Notes: a model not told the origin generated them from the sequence alone. Counted from the stretch's first letter, positions 51,587-61,491 are shown. The stretch: DNA of 64,000 nt from an uncultured Flammeovirgaceae bacterium (GCA_937883755.1 CAKZYA010000059.1:295852-359851), one strand, 5' to 3'. Translations and numbers: made by a program.

Positions 51587-53356
51587 CTACTCCGTTTTTA
51601 ACCGTTTCCAAGCCCAGAATAGAAATGCCCCTCCTCCTAGAGCTACTAACGAAAAGGTTAGTGCCAAGCTAGTATTACCGTAGATCCAATTACCTGTGGC
51701 AAACAGCGCAGTGTACACCGTAATGGAACCTATCAGTACGCAAAGTATCTCCAGTGGCAATTGCCCTGCATCCTTTTCTAAAGGTACACCTTTTGCTTGA
51801 GCCTTTTGAATAACTACATCCCAACCGTTACCTCCTGGTCTAATTTTCCGGTAAAAGTTAAACAAGGTTTCGTCGTCAGTCGGTTGGGTTAAAAACGCCG
51901 AAACAATCCAGATAATCGTAGTAAGGAGTGAACCAATAACAATCGTTTGCCAACTCTCAAGACCGTGCTCGGCAAAAGTAAAGTAGCTTGCGATAAATAA
52001 AGATACCACCATTGCCACAATCTCCGTCATAGCATTGATCCGCCACCAAAACCAGCGTAAGATGTAAATAAGTCCGGTTCCCGCACCTAGTAGGAGTAAT
52101 AAATTAAACGCCTGGCTAGCATCCTTGAGGAGTAACCCTAACCCTAATCCCAGAAAAGCTGAAAGCACTGTAACCAAACGAGCCGCCCACACTAACTGCC
52201 GTTGGGAGGCTTGAGGATTGATAAAACGTTGGTAAAAGTCATTGACTAAGTAAGAGGCACCCAGATTTAGCTGGGTGGAAATAGTAGACATAAATGCGGC
52301 AATCAGCGAGGCGGCAACCAACCCTAATAACCCTGCCGGAAGCAAAGTAAGCATAGCAGGATACGCCACATCATCTCCTAGCTTATCTGCAGAAAGTGCT
52401 GGAAATACCCGCTGAATATCCGTAAGCTCCGGAAATACAATAATAGATGCTAGTGCAATCAAAATCCAGGGCCAAGGCCTTAGTGCATAGTGAGCAACAT
52501 TGTAGAATAGTGTGGCACCAATGGCATTACGCTCATCTTTAGCGGAGAACATCCGTTGAGCGATGTATCCCCCACCCCCTGGTTCAGATCCAGGATAATA
52601 AGAAGCCCACCACTGTACTGCCAGAGGTACTAGCAGTACCGGAACCCATATAGCTGGATCAGACAGGTTAGGTAAGACATCCGTTTTAGATAATACTCGC
52701 TCGTCGGATAATAATGTGGCAAGGCCGCCTACTCGCTCATGGTTTACTAGGTAAATACAAGCCCAAACTGAGCCAATCATTGCCAAAATAAATTGCACAA
52801 AGTCAGTAATAACTACGGCCTTCAATCCACCGAAGGCACTGTAAGCTAGTGTAATAGAACCAGCTATTAGCAATGTCAGCCAACCTGGTATACCCAACAC
52901 AATCTCTCCGAATTTAATGGCTGCTAGCGAAACAGCTCCCATCACTACCACATTGAATACCAAACCTAAGTATAATGCCCGAAAACCTCGCAAAAACGCG
53001 GCAGCTTTACCACTGTAGCGCAACTCGTAAAACTCCACATCAGTCAGTACCATAGAACGACGCCAGAGCTTGGCGTATACAAATACCGTGAGCATCCCGG
53101 TAAGTAGCATCGCCCACCAAGCCCAGTTACCCGCTACACCTTTCTCTCGCACTAGGCCAGTAACCAAGTTAGGTGTATCGGCGGAGAAGGTAGTAGCTAC
53201 CATCGAAACCCCTAACAGCCACCAGGGCATATTCCGCCCTGATAGGAAAAATTCAGATACGCTATCGCCCGCCTTACGGGAAACAATGAGACCGACAATA
53301 AGAACAAAGAGGAAATAAGCCGCGACTATAATCCAATCGAGGGTAGCAAGTTGCAT
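51587..53356 (-). CDS. Sodium:solute symporter (SSS family)
   Basis: Starting at the ATG at 53356 (MQLATLDWIIVAAYFLFVLIVG) gives 589 residues and 13-14 membrane segments. SSS motifs include SEFFLSGRNMPWWLLGVSMVATTFSADTPN (residues 35-64), LAYSAFGGLKAVVITDFVQFILAMIGS and LIAAFMSTISTQLNLGASYLVNDFYQRF, which carry the sodium-site residues. SSS proteins take up sugars, amino acids or other solutes with sodium; the substrate is unknown. It is the first gene of a minus-strand run and is divergent from a Crp-type regulator with only 97 bp between the starts, so the regulator may control it. Confidence 0.92.
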   Translation of the reverse strand: MQLATLDWIIVAAYFLFVLIVGLIVSRKAGDSVSEFFLSGRNMPWWLLGVSMVATTFSADTPNLVTGLVREKGVAGNWAWWAMLLTGMLTVFVYAKLWRRSMVLTDVEFYELRYSGKAAAFLRGFRALYLGLVFNVVVMGAVSLAAIKFGEIVLGIPGWLTLLIAGSITLAYSAFGGLKAVVITDFVQFILAMIGSVWACIYLVNHERVGGLATLLSDERVLSKTDVLPNLSDPAIWVPVLLVPLAVQWWASYYPGSEPGGGGYIAQRMFSAKDERNAIGATLFYNVAHYALRPWPWILIALASIIVFPELTDIQRVFPALSADKLGDDVAYPAMLTLLPAGLLGLVAASLIAAFMSTISTQLNLGASYLVNDFYQRFINPQASQRQLVWAARLVTVLSAFLGLGLGLLLKDASQAFNLLLLLGAGTGLIYILRWFWWRINAMTEIVAMVVSLFIASYFTFAEHGLESWQTIVIGSLLTTIIWIVSAFLTQPTDDETLFNFYRKIRPGGNGWDVVIQKAQAKGVPLEKDAGQLPLEILCVLIGSITVYTALFATGNWIYGNTSLALTFSLVALGGGAFLFWAWKRLKTE

Positions 53357-53453
53357 GTAGTAGTATTTTCTGGTTTGGTTCGGACGGATATTTAAATCAG
53401 GCAGCAATATACGGGTTAGAATTTTTAATTTTAGGAAAATCAGTACGCAGAAT

Positions 53454-54047
53454 ATGAAAAAGCAAGAAGTGAAGGCACTTCAGCAGTTTATTGAAAAATA
53501 TGTAACTATCCCTGAAGCTGATTGGAGGCTAATCACTAAAAGCTTTCGGAAGCGACAAGTAAAACGGAGTGAGGTAATTTTAGAATCAGGTAAAGTTTGT
53601 CGTCATCTCTATTTTTTAGAGAGTGGTCTGTTACGCTATTTTATTGTCAAGGACGGCGAGGAGAAGAACAAATTTTTTACCATAGCTCCCTACTTCTTTA
53701 CTTCGCAGTACAGTTTTAACAACCAAACTCCTGCGAAAGAGACTATTCAAGCTATTGAGGATTCTATCATTTGGGAAACGACTTTAGAAAAGAATCACCA
53801 GTTGCTAGAGCTTTCATCTTGGAATCAGTTCGCCCAAAAAATCACGCAAGAGGTTCAGTTCTTTACTGAGGAAATTCTGGAAGAGCTACAAACTGAAACG
53901 GCGGAGAACCGCTATCTAAAGTTACTAAACAGTCAGCCCGAACTGCTACAACGAATTCCTCTGAAGCACCTCGCTTCCTACTTGGGCATTGCTCCGCAAT
54001 CGCTCAGTAGAATCAGAAAAAAAGTAATGACTCGTCACCGAAGTTAA
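53454..54047 (+). CDS. Crp/Fnr-family transcriptional regulator
   Basis: The 197 residues have the cNMP-binding-like beta-barrel (VILESGKVCRHLYFLESGLLRYF, FFTIAPYFFTSQYSF) and a C-terminal winged helix with the recognition segment LKHLASYLGIAPQSLSRIRKKV. This Bacteroidota subtype usually lacks the cAMP pocket. It leads a three-gene run with an SRPBCC protein (64 bp) and a small membrane protein (8 bp), and is divergent from the sodium symporter. Confidence 0.88.
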   Translation: MKKQEVKALQQFIEKYVTIPEADWRLITKSFRKRQVKRSEVILESGKVCRHLYFLESGLLRYFIVKDGEEKNKFFTIAPYFFTSQYSFNNQTPAKETIQAIEDSIIWETTLEKNHQLLELSSWNQFAQKITQEVQFFTEEILEELQTETAENRYLKLLNSQPELLQRIPLKHLASYLGIAPQSLSRIRKKVMTRHRS

Positions 54048-54110
54048 CCTAGGTGCAGTAGATTCTGATTCTGCTTAGCCAATTTTAAGCATCTTAAACT
54101 TTGTTACAAG

Positions 54111-54554
54111 ATGCTCACCATAAATCAAACGAAAAATTATCACTTCTCCGGCACCATAGCCATTGATAAGCCACAAACAGAAATTTGGGAATTACTCACG
54201 GATGTTTCTCGCTGGAAAGAGTGGGATACTGAACTCGTAACATCTTCGCTGAACGGAGAACTTGAGCTGGGGGCAACCGGCACACTCGTTCCCAAAAAAG
54301 GCCCCAAGCTGAAGTTTTTTATCTCTGAGCTCATTTCGGGGCAATCCTACACCTTTAACACGAAAATGCCATTGGGTTATTTAGTAATCAAGCGGTCGTT
54401 AGAGAACAGAGACCAAGTAACGTATTTCACCGATGATGTGCAGTTCACTGGTGCTCTGAAACAAGTTTTTGGAGTGATGTTAGGAAGAGGCTTCCGAGTT
54501 TCGCTACCAGAAGTCATGGAAAACTTGAAGCAACTTGCCGAAAAGCATAAATAG
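54111..54554 (+). CDS. SRPBCC-superfamily (polyketide cyclase-like) protein
   Basis: The 147 residues fit the SRPBCC helix-grip fold: FSGTIAIDKPQTEIWELLTDVSRWKEWDTELVTSS (residues 12-46), LGATGTLVPKKGPKLKFFISEL, YTFNTKMPLGYLVIKR and a long C-terminal helix (GFRVSLPEVMENLKQLAEK). The fold binds hydrophobic small molecules in a central cavity. No specific ligand can be inferred. It is co-oriented with the regulator upstream and the membrane protein 8 bp downstream. Confidence 0.85.
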   Translation: MLTINQTKNYHFSGTIAIDKPQTEIWELLTDVSRWKEWDTELVTSSLNGELELGATGTLVPKKGPKLKFFISELISGQSYTFNTKMPLGYLVIKRSLENRDQVTYFTDDVQFTGALKQVFGVMLGRGFRVSLPEVMENLKQLAEKHK

Positions 54555-54562
54555 TCAACCCC

Positions 54563-54934
54563 ATGATTGCCCTGAGAATTATCTACGTGTTGAACATCAT
54601 CGTAGCTGGACAGATTGCCATTTCTGCTATGTTCAATCCTACAAAAGCGGCAGTAACTACTTTTGGCAGTGCCTACCCACCTACGGAGGTGATACGACTG
54701 GTCGGTTGCTTGTGGCTAGGCATTACCATTCTATCCATTCTTGGTCTATGGAAGCCTATCATATTTTCACCCGTTTTACTGCTTCAGTTAGTCTACAAAG
54801 GCTCCTGGCTATTGGTCGTTGCATTACCCGCCATCAGAAATGATGAACCTTTTCCTACCGGTATGGCTATCTTTTTTGTCATTTGGGTATTAGTACTTCC
54901 ATTTCTGATACCTTGGTCGGTTTGGTTGAAATGA
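54563..54934 (+). CDS. Four-helix membrane protein of unknown function
   Basis: The 123 residues contain four hydrophobic segments: IIYVLNIIVAGQIAISAMF, VIRLVGCLWLGITILSILGL, SPVLLLQLVYKGSWLLVVALP and AIFFVIWVLVLPFLIPWSVW. The layout resembles DoxX-like or DUF4345-like families, but I cannot assign one. It follows the SRPBCC gene at 8 bp, so both are likely translated from one message. It is convergent with the propeller protein gene 12 bp away. Confidence 0.7.
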   Translation: MIALRIIYVLNIIVAGQIAISAMFNPTKAAVTTFGSAYPPTEVIRLVGCLWLGITILSILGLWKPIIFSPVLLLQLVYKGSWLLVVALPAIRNDEPFPTGMAIFFVIWVLVLPFLIPWSVWLK

Positions 54935-54946
54935 TAGATAGACTAA

Positions 54947-57900
54947 CTACTCCTCAGAAGGAAAACCTAGCGAAGATTCTTCAACTACCTGGCGATAGTT
55001 TTGCCAATCTTCTTCGTAAAACCTCTTTACCTCTACCTGAAATTCACCAACTAATTGCTCCGCTTGCCCCACTAGTTTTCTATCTTGCTCCGAAGGCATA
55101 TACAAACGAGCTTGTAGAGCTTGAAGAGCATCGGATACTTTAGAATAAGCAGTAGTCTCGAATGATTGCCAGGCACCCACCTGCTTTTCGGGTCGCTTTC
55201 CCTTAGCTAAGTCATTAAGCGATTTGATCTTCCCCCGTATACTTTCCGATTGCTGTCTCAGATCAGTATATTTCTGATTATCGGATTCTTCAATCTGCAA
55301 CAATACATTCTGAGCAGTTGTATCACTAGCTACCAGTTGGTTCAGTGAACGAGAGAAGGTAGCCACCGACGTATCCAACTGTTTCCGTAATACATATAAT
55401 GCTTCTTCTACTACCGGCTGATACCCAAAGCGAGGATCAGGAATAACCTTCACCCGGGTGGCATCCTTCATTCCAGCGTAGTCCAGCGCAATGGTGTAGG
55501 TTCCAGGTAATACTGGAATCCGACGGGTTTCATCGGTGACGTAGGCTCCCGGCAATTCTGTACTCTTCTCATCCAACTTCCAGGTAATATAATTTAGACC
55601 GGACACTATACTATCCGCAGAGACTGTCTGTATTTCCTCGCCGTCAGTATTTAAAATATGAGCGGTCAGTTGAGCGGTATCGACTGGCTCGTTTACGTAA
55701 AATGGTATCTTAGTTTTCTGAAACGGGCGACTTTCACCTTCAAAGGTGGTATGGAAACCCGTCCAGATATTGCCGGGTGGAGCTATGAACAATCCTTTGA
55801 CCTGTACTGCATCGTTCATCGGCAAGGCAGTTAATCCGTCATTCAATCTTTCCGCAGCCGCTTCTCGTAACGTGAGCAGATCATCTAGCACCCAAATAGC
55901 CCGACCAAAAGTGCCAATAATCAAGGCTGATTCCCGCTCCTGAATGGCTAAGTCCATGGTAGAAACCGACGGGAAACCATTTTTCATCTGCGTCCAACTT
56001 TCCCCTTCGTCCATACTAATCCATAGCCCATTTTCCGTTCCTAGAAATACCAGGTTGGGTTCCATCGGGTCTTGAATGACAGCTAGTGCATATCCATTTA
56101 CATCCTGTTCTTCCACTATTCGCTCCCAGCTTTCACCATAGTCACGGGTCAGATATAGATACGGAGCATAATCGCCCTGACGGTAATTGTTGACTACCAT
56201 CCAGGCGGTTCCGGCATCGTAACGGGAAGCTTGAATCTGGGCAACCCAGGCTTGCTCGGGCAATCCGTTTACATTAGCGGTGATATTCTTCCAGTCTTGT
56301 CCGCCATTACGGGTGAGTTGTACTTGTCCGTCGTCGGTACCCACCCAGATCGTTTCTTCTTCCAGCGGACTGGGAGCGATGGTCAAGATGGCGTTATAGA
56401 ACTCGGCCCCAGAGGCATCAATGGTTAGCCCTCCGTAGTCTTGTTTCTGCTGCTCAGGATTATTAGTCGTTAAGTCGGGGGAAATGATCTCCCAGGTCGC
56501 TCCTCTATCCGTAGTTTTGTGCACAAACTGACTGCCGTAGTAGGCCACGTCCTGATCTCGAGGGTCACGAGCAAATCCAGCATTCCAGTTGAAGCGTAGA
56601 CGGGTTTCTAGATCAGGTGCCGGAGGTTTGATGCTTTGGTAGTAGCCGGTCTGTTTATCGTAGCGGTACAAGTCACCGTTCTGGGAGGTGCCGTAGCCGA
56701 AGCGGGCATTAGCCGAATCAGGCGAGATATAGAAACCGTCGCCCCCCACCAGATATTGCCAGTAGAGCGTGCGGATACCACCTCTCTTCCAGACGTAGCC
56801 TGGCCCCGACCAGTTACCGTTGTCCTGCATCCCACCGTACACGTTGTAGGGCATCTCATTATCTACCGCGATGTGGTAAAACTGGGCTACCGGAATGGTC
56901 TCGGGAAAGTACCAGCTCTTACCGTGGTCGTGAGTAATCCCCAAACCGCCATCGCCGCCGATGATGAAGAACTCTGGATCGTTAGGGTCAACCCAAAAAG
57001 CGTGAAAATCAGCGTGGATGCCTTTGGTTTCATCCGCCGGAATCATCGGAACCGGATCAAAGCTCTCGCCCCCGTCGTAGCTCACACTCAGTGGCTGGTA
57101 GATATTATACAGTCGGTTCTCATCGGCAGGGTCAACGGCCAATTCCTGAAAGTAGAACGGTCGGTTGTTGGTGAACTTAGGGTTGTCGTTGATCATCTCC
57201 CAGGTATAACCGCCATCTTCACTACGATACAGTGCGTTTTTCTTCGCTTCCACCTTAGCGTACACCCGATTAGAGTTACTCGGGGCAATAGCAACTCCAA
57301 TCCGGCCTAGCTCACCGGCAGGCAAGCCGTTTTCTTCGCCTAACTGCTGCCAGTTTTCGCCCCCGTCCATCGTCACAAACAGTCCCGAACCTAGTCCTCC
57401 CGAGGTAAAGCTGTAAGGAGTACGCCGATGTTCGTACATCGCGACAAATATTTTCTGAGGATTACTCGGATCCATCACCATATCCCCCACTCCCGACTGA
57501 TTGTTGGTAAAAAGAATCTTATTCCAGGTCCGCCCACCATCGGTAGTTTTGTACACTCCCCGATACTCATTCGGACTAAATGGATCGCCCATCACCCCTA
57601 CGTAGACTACGTTTCCGTCGGTAGGGTCAATCAGGATACGGTGAATAGTTTTTGTTTTCTCCAACCCCACTAGCTTCCAGGTTTTTCCCGCATCCTGGCT
57701 GCGGAACAGCCCTTGCCCCAGGTTCATAGAATTACGAGGATTGCCTTCCCCGGTACCTACCCATACCACACTCGGGTTATCCGGCTGCACCGCTACCGCG
57801 CCTACATTTTGAGTGGGGGCATCATCGAAAATACTCCGCCAGGCTGTTCCGCCATTTTCTGACTTCCAAACTCCTCCCGAGGCTGCTCCCACGTAGATGG

Positions 57901-58066
57901 TTTTGGTATCATTGTCTACCACATCGATAGACGTGATGCGCCCGCTCATATTGGCTGGACCTACATTGCGGATCACCAGGTTTTGAAACTTTTCGGGTTG
58001 GTAGGTTTGAGCGAAGCTGCTGTTAGCCCAAGTGAAAGTGAGAGCAAGAAGTATAAGACGAATCAT
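54947..58066 (-). CDS. Secreted sortilin/VPS10-like beta-propeller protein with BNR/Asp-box repeats
   Basis: A signal peptide (FTWANSSFAQ) is followed by two ten-bladed-type propeller regions up to about residue 730. They carry many Asp-box motifs of the S-x-D-x-G-x-x-W type: SENGGTAWRSI, SQDAGKTWKLV, TTDGGRTWNKI, TMDGGENWQQL, SEDGGYTWEMI and TRNGGQDWKNI. The rest is a beta-sandwich-like domain (about 780-880, ending in GTYTIALDYAG) and a helical C-terminus (about 890-1030). The 1039-residue architecture is common in Bacteroidota and sometimes labelled glycosyl hydrolase, but no catalytic signature is visible. It is probably a periplasmic or surface binding protein. There is no C-terminal type IX sorting domain in the visible sequence. 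Confidence 0.85.
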   Translation of the reverse strand: MIRLILLALTFTWANSSFAQTYQPEKFQNLVIRNVGPANMSGRITSIDVVDNDTKTIYVGAASGGVWKSENGGTAWRSIFDDAPTQNVGAVAVQPDNPSVVWVGTGEGNPRNSMNLGQGLFRSQDAGKTWKLVGLEKTKTIHRILIDPTDGNVVYVGVMGDPFSPNEYRGVYKTTDGGRTWNKILFTNNQSGVGDMVMDPSNPQKIFVAMYEHRRTPYSFTSGGLGSGLFVTMDGGENWQQLGEENGLPAGELGRIGVAIAPSNSNRVYAKVEAKKNALYRSEDGGYTWEMINDNPKFTNNRPFYFQELAVDPADENRLYNIYQPLSVSYDGGESFDPVPMIPADETKGIHADFHAFWVDPNDPEFFIIGGDGGLGITHDHGKSWYFPETIPVAQFYHIAVDNEMPYNVYGGMQDNGNWSGPGYVWKRGGIRTLYWQYLVGGDGFYISPDSANARFGYGTSQNGDLYRYDKQTGYYQSIKPPAPDLETRLRFNWNAGFARDPRDQDVAYYGSQFVHKTTDRGATWEIISPDLTTNNPEQQKQDYGGLTIDASGAEFYNAILTIAPSPLEEETIWVGTDDGQVQLTRNGGQDWKNITANVNGLPEQAWVAQIQASRYDAGTAWMVVNNYRQGDYAPYLYLTRDYGESWERIVEEQDVNGYALAVIQDPMEPNLVFLGTENGLWISMDEGESWTQMKNGFPSVSTMDLAIQERESALIIGTFGRAIWVLDDLLTLREAAAERLNDGLTALPMNDAVQVKGLFIAPPGNIWTGFHTTFEGESRPFQKTKIPFYVNEPVDTAQLTAHILNTDGEEIQTVSADSIVSGLNYITWKLDEKSTELPGAYVTDETRRIPVLPGTYTIALDYAGMKDATRVKVIPDPRFGYQPVVEEALYVLRKQLDTSVATFSRSLNQLVASDTTAQNVLLQIEESDNQKYTDLRQQSESIRGKIKSLNDLAKGKRPEKQVGAWQSFETTAYSKVSDALQALQARLYMPSEQDRKLVGQAEQLVGEFQVEVKRFYEEDWQNYRQVVEESSLGFPSEE

Positions 58067-58124
58067 TGATAGGTAGTTTGTAATGATTCAGCAAGATATT
58101 CATCCTTTTTGATCTTCTCCTCGA

Positions 58125-58754
58125 TTACTTCCTAAAAAACTTGTCTTCGTTCCAGCGTAGCGAATTGGTTCGTATATAGTTGGCTATGTTCCGATAAGCC
58201 CGTTCGTCCCGGATGATATGTTCATAGTAGTTGCGTTGCCAGACCTTATTTTCTGAGCCTATCGTTAGGGCGTCCGTCGTTGGGGCGAATCGCAATTCGC
58301 CCTTACCCTCCCCTATACCCCGCCCCTTCTTCCTACCTCGATCTTTTTCTCCATCCCTTTCAGCCGATAGGATTTTGATTTGTTTAGTAGTAGCTCCCTT
58401 ATATCCTCGGATGATAGCCCCGATGGTTTGAGATGGACTTTTGAAGCTTGCTTGATACAGCTGATTAGTAGATTTACCTTTGGAGAAAGTTATCTCGACG
58501 ATGCCGTGCATGTGGTTTGGCATGATGATAAACTCGTGTAGACGGATGTTATCTCGTATGTCTTCAGTTCTAAGCCATTCATCAAAGGCGATCTGTCCGC
58601 ATGCGTTTAGCAGCAACTTGCCATCTTTGATCTCACCAAAAAGATGTTTACGTTGATAACAACATAGCGTAATAAAGTATAGACCAACCTGAGAGTAGTC
58701 GTACCCTCTGAGCCGGATAGATCGGCGATGATGAATTTCAGGATTATAAGCCAA
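58125..58754 (-). CDS. REP-associated tyrosine transposase (RAYT, Y1 family)
   Basis: The 209-residue protein starts at a TTG (58754), since no in-frame ATG or GTG is near; the sequence AYNPEIHHRRSIRLRGYDYSQ is the usual N-terminus. The metal-binding HUH motif is MPNHMHGIVEI (His81, His83) and the nucleophile is a Tyr in WQRNYYEHIIRDERAYRNI (176 or 177). RAYTs are domesticated IS200-type enzymes that mobilise REP palindromes. An extra basic, low-complexity insert at about residues 130-168 contains a REP-like palindrome in its DNA (58283-58302). No full insertion-sequence ends were seen around the gene. Confidence 0.9.
   Translation of the reverse strand: MAYNPEIHHRRSIRLRGYDYSQVGLYFITLCCYQRKHLFGEIKDGKLLLNACGQIAFDEWLRTEDIRDNIRLHEFIIMPNHMHGIVEITFSKGKSTNQLYQASFKSPSQTIGAIIRGYKGATTKQIKILSAERDGEKDRGRKKGRGIGEGKGELRFAPTTDALTIGSENKVWQRNYYEHIIRDERAYRNIANYIRTNSLRWNEDKFFRK
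58283..58302. repeat. REP-like palindrome inside the RAYT reading frame
   Basis: GGGCGAAT-CGCA-ATTCGCCC is an 8-bp perfect stem with a four-base loop. It resembles the widespread GGGCGAAT/ATTCGCCC intergenic palindrome. It encodes residues 151-158 of the transposase in frame. Confidence 0.7.
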
Positions 58755-58908
58755 GCTCTGATGTTTTGTTAGAAAAATCAGACTGCAAAAACGTCTCCAT
58801 TCTCTCTATTAGCACTATTCACAATTGCCCACCACTTTTTCTTTTTCTCCTTTTAAACCTTCTTTATTTCCGAGGTTCTAAGCATCGTAAGTACCTAACC
58901 TATGCTCT

Positions 58909-61344
58909 ATGATGTATCGTTTACGATTAGCCTCGCTTATCTCGTTTCTCTTTTTTTATCATATCTCGCATGCTCAGAATAACTCCTTTAGCCTGAGTGG
59001 CAGTGTGAAGGAGCAATCTACTGAAGAAACTCTGCCCAATGCCACCATATTCATTGAAAGCACTGGCCAAGGCACGGTGACCAATCAGGATGGCTACTTT
59101 ACCCTACTGAATGTTCCTAGTGACACGGCTACGCTACTGATCCGCTACGTGGGCTATCAGAGCCAACGGATTAAGCTTACGCCCGAAACGGCTCGCCAAC
59201 CGCTCACGATTTATTTAGCCGAAGCAGCTAGCGAGCTAAGCGAAGTAGTGGTGACTGCTCCCGGAAGCGGGCAGATGATGCGGGCGAGCCAGAATATTAG
59301 CCAGATTTCTATCTCTCCGGCGCAAATGGCCGGGCTGCCTAGCTTGGGCGAAAAGGATATTTTTCGTTCGCTGCAACTGTTGCCGGGGGTGAGTGGTAGC
59401 AACGAAGCCTCAGCCGGGCTATATGTACGGGGTGGCACTCCCGATCAGAACCTAATTCTACTGGATGGTTTCACTGTTTACCACGTGGATCATTTCTACG
59501 GCTTCTTCAGTGCTTTCAATGCCGATGCTATTAAGGATGTGCAATTGTATAAAGGTGGCTTTGAGTCGCAGTACGGGGGACGTATCTCCAGTGTGGTTGA
59601 TCTGACCGGAAAGGCAGGAAATATGAATGAATTCTCGGGGAAGATTGGAGTGAGTGCGGTCAATGCCAATGCCGTACTGGAAGTCCCGCTGGGCGGTAAA
59701 GGCTCTATTCTGGTAGCCGGACGGCGTTCCTACACCGATATTATTCAGAACGGACTGTACAACGATATTTTTGATCTCTACAATGATGAACCGGCTACTC
59801 CGCAGGCTGGTGGGCAAAACCCCGGCGCGGGTGGTGGCCGCTTTGGGCGTAACCAACAACAAAATACCGTAGAGCCTACCTTCTACTTCTATGACCTGAA
59901 CGCTAAGCTTACTTATAAGCCTTCTCCCAAAGATGTGCTGGCCGTATCTTTCTACAACGGAGCCGACAATCTGGACAACTCCCGAAATACCGCAAATACC
60001 TTTGAAGGCAGAAATGGAAACGGAGGCCGAACGATCAACAATAACACCAGCGACGTACTCAACTGGGGCAACTGGGGAAGCAGCCTGCGTTGGGCTAGGC
60101 AGTGGTCGCCCCGATTTTATAGCAACGCCGTCGTAGCCTACTCCAACTACTTCAGCGAGCGCGACCGGATTACCGATATTACCACCTCTACTGAAGATAC
60201 GGTACGAAACCGTCGCTTTGGAACCGTAGAAAACAACAATCTGATTGATTACACCGCCCGTATTGATAACGAATGGGTGCTCGGTCAGCGTCATCGGGTA
60301 GGGTTCGGAACCCAGGTGACCTACAATGAAATTACCTACGACCTTGAGTTTAACGATACGCTGAATATTTTGAGTAGAGCCGACGAAGGCACTCAAGCAG
60401 CCTTTTACCTTCAGGATATCTGGTCGCTCACCGACCGACTCACGCTTACCGGGGGGCTGCGGGCTACCTACTACGATGTGACCGATCAGTTCTACTACGA
60501 ACCCCGAGCTTCCGCTACGCTACAGCTAACCGACCGACTGAAGCTGAAGGGGGCCTGGGGAGATTATTACCAGTTTGCTAATCGGGTAGTGCGCGAAGAT
60601 GTGACTCAGGGCAGTCGTGATTTCTGGCTGTTGGCTAACGATCAGACCAACCCGGTAAGCAGTGCCACCCACTACATTGCCGGACTGAGTTACGAAACGG
60701 ATACCTACCTGTTTGATGTAGAGTACTACGAGAAAGATATGACTGGGCTCTCGGAGTTTTCGCTGCGGTTTAGCAACCCTGGAAGAGACCCGACGGAAGG
60801 GCAGCTCTTCTTTGAGGGAACTGGAATAGCGAGAGGAGTAGAATTTCTGTTGCAAAAGAAAGTGGGCGATTTCACCGGCTGGGTCAGCTATACGCTGGGC
60901 GAGGTAGTGCATAATTTTCCTGATTTGAGTGAGAATGCGTTTTATGCTTTGCACGATCAACGCCACGAACTAAAACTGGTTGGCAGCTATAACCTGGGAA
61001 GTTGGACATTCGCCAGTACCTGGATTTACGCCACCGGCAAGCCCTACACCGCTCCCTACGGTGAGTACGAGCTAACCTTGCTCGACGGCAGCAATTACCG
61101 CTACATCAGTGTGGGTGAGAAAAACGCCTTCCGCCTACCCGACTACCACCGTCTGGACCTATCGGCCTCAGTGAATTTCAATCTGTTCAAGGCGAAAGCC
61201 AATACCGGTTTATCCATCTTTAACTTCTATAACCGAGACAATATCTGGTACAAAGAGTTTGAGGTATCCGAAGGTGAAGTGATTGAGACCGACGTGAATT
61301 TGATCGGTTTCACTCCCAGCCTGTTTTTCAATATCAGTTTTTGA
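58909..61344 (+). CDS. TonB-dependent receptor with carboxypeptidase-like N-terminal domain
   Basis: The ATG at 58909 or 58912 starts an 811- or 810-residue protein. A signal peptide (FLFFYHISHAQ) is followed by a CarboxypepD-reg-like domain at about 27-112 (SLSGSVKEQSTEETLPNATIF, LLIRYVGYQSQRI). The plug is at about 120-225 (VVVTAPGSG, LQLLPGVSG, GLYVRGGTPDQNLILLDG, VQLYKGGFESQYGGRISSV), then the barrel. A Gly/Asn/Gln-rich loop at about residue 300-320 (GGQNPGAGGGRFGRNQQQN) is likely extracellular. The receptor is followed by a DUF4249 lipoprotein, a pairing typical of Bacteroidota. Its cargo is unknown. Confidence 0.93.
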   Translation: MMYRLRLASLISFLFFYHISHAQNNSFSLSGSVKEQSTEETLPNATIFIESTGQGTVTNQDGYFTLLNVPSDTATLLIRYVGYQSQRIKLTPETARQPLTIYLAEAASELSEVVVTAPGSGQMMRASQNISQISISPAQMAGLPSLGEKDIFRSLQLLPGVSGSNEASAGLYVRGGTPDQNLILLDGFTVYHVDHFYGFFSAFNADAIKDVQLYKGGFESQYGGRISSVVDLTGKAGNMNEFSGKIGVSAVNANAVLEVPLGGKGSILVAGRRSYTDIIQNGLYNDIFDLYNDEPATPQAGGQNPGAGGGRFGRNQQQNTVEPTFYFYDLNAKLTYKPSPKDVLAVSFYNGADNLDNSRNTANTFEGRNGNGGRTINNNTSDVLNWGNWGSSLRWARQWSPRFYSNAVVAYSNYFSERDRITDITTSTEDTVRNRRFGTVENNNLIDYTARIDNEWVLGQRHRVGFGTQVTYNEITYDLEFNDTLNILSRADEGTQAAFYLQDIWSLTDRLTLTGGLRATYYDVTDQFYYEPRASATLQLTDRLKLKGAWGDYYQFANRVVREDVTQGSRDFWLLANDQTNPVSSATHYIAGLSYETDTYLFDVEYYEKDMTGLSEFSLRFSNPGRDPTEGQLFFEGTGIARGVEFLLQKKVGDFTGWVSYTLGEVVHNFPDLSENAFYALHDQRHELKLVGSYNLGSWTFASTWIYATGKPYTAPYGEYELTLLDGSNYRYISVGEKNAFRLPDYHRLDLSASVNFNLFKAKANTGLSIFNFYNRDNIWYKEFEVSEGEVIETDVNLIGFTPSLFFNISF

Positions 61345-61378
61345 GAGGGTGAATAAAGACATTAAAACATTATACACT

Positions 61379-61397
61379 TGCCGGATTTATTCCGGCA
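61379..61397 (+). promoter_or_regulatory. Intercistronic hairpin between receptor and DUF4249 gene
   Basis: TGCCGGA (61379-61385) pairs perfectly with TCCGGCA (61391-61397), loop TTTAT. A second perfect 7-bp stem CCTCGGA/TCCGAGG lies at 61421-61427 and 61443-61449. No T run follows either, so they may stabilise or partly attenuate the message. Confidence 0.45.
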
Positions 61398-61491
61398 TCT
61401 CCTTCTTGATGAGTGGGAGACCTCGGAATTCGCATTCACTCATCCGAGGATACAGAAAAATATTTAGCTATGTACTCAACTGCACAGAAAG

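Noticed and set aside
56636..57310. 224-codon plus-strand frame within the propeller gene
   Set aside because: It is antisense to Asp-box repeats that define the real gene; no independent evidence.
59458..60396. 312-codon open frame on the minus strand within the TonB receptor
   Set aside because: It lies fully inside a gene with clear plug and barrel motifs and has no recognisable features.
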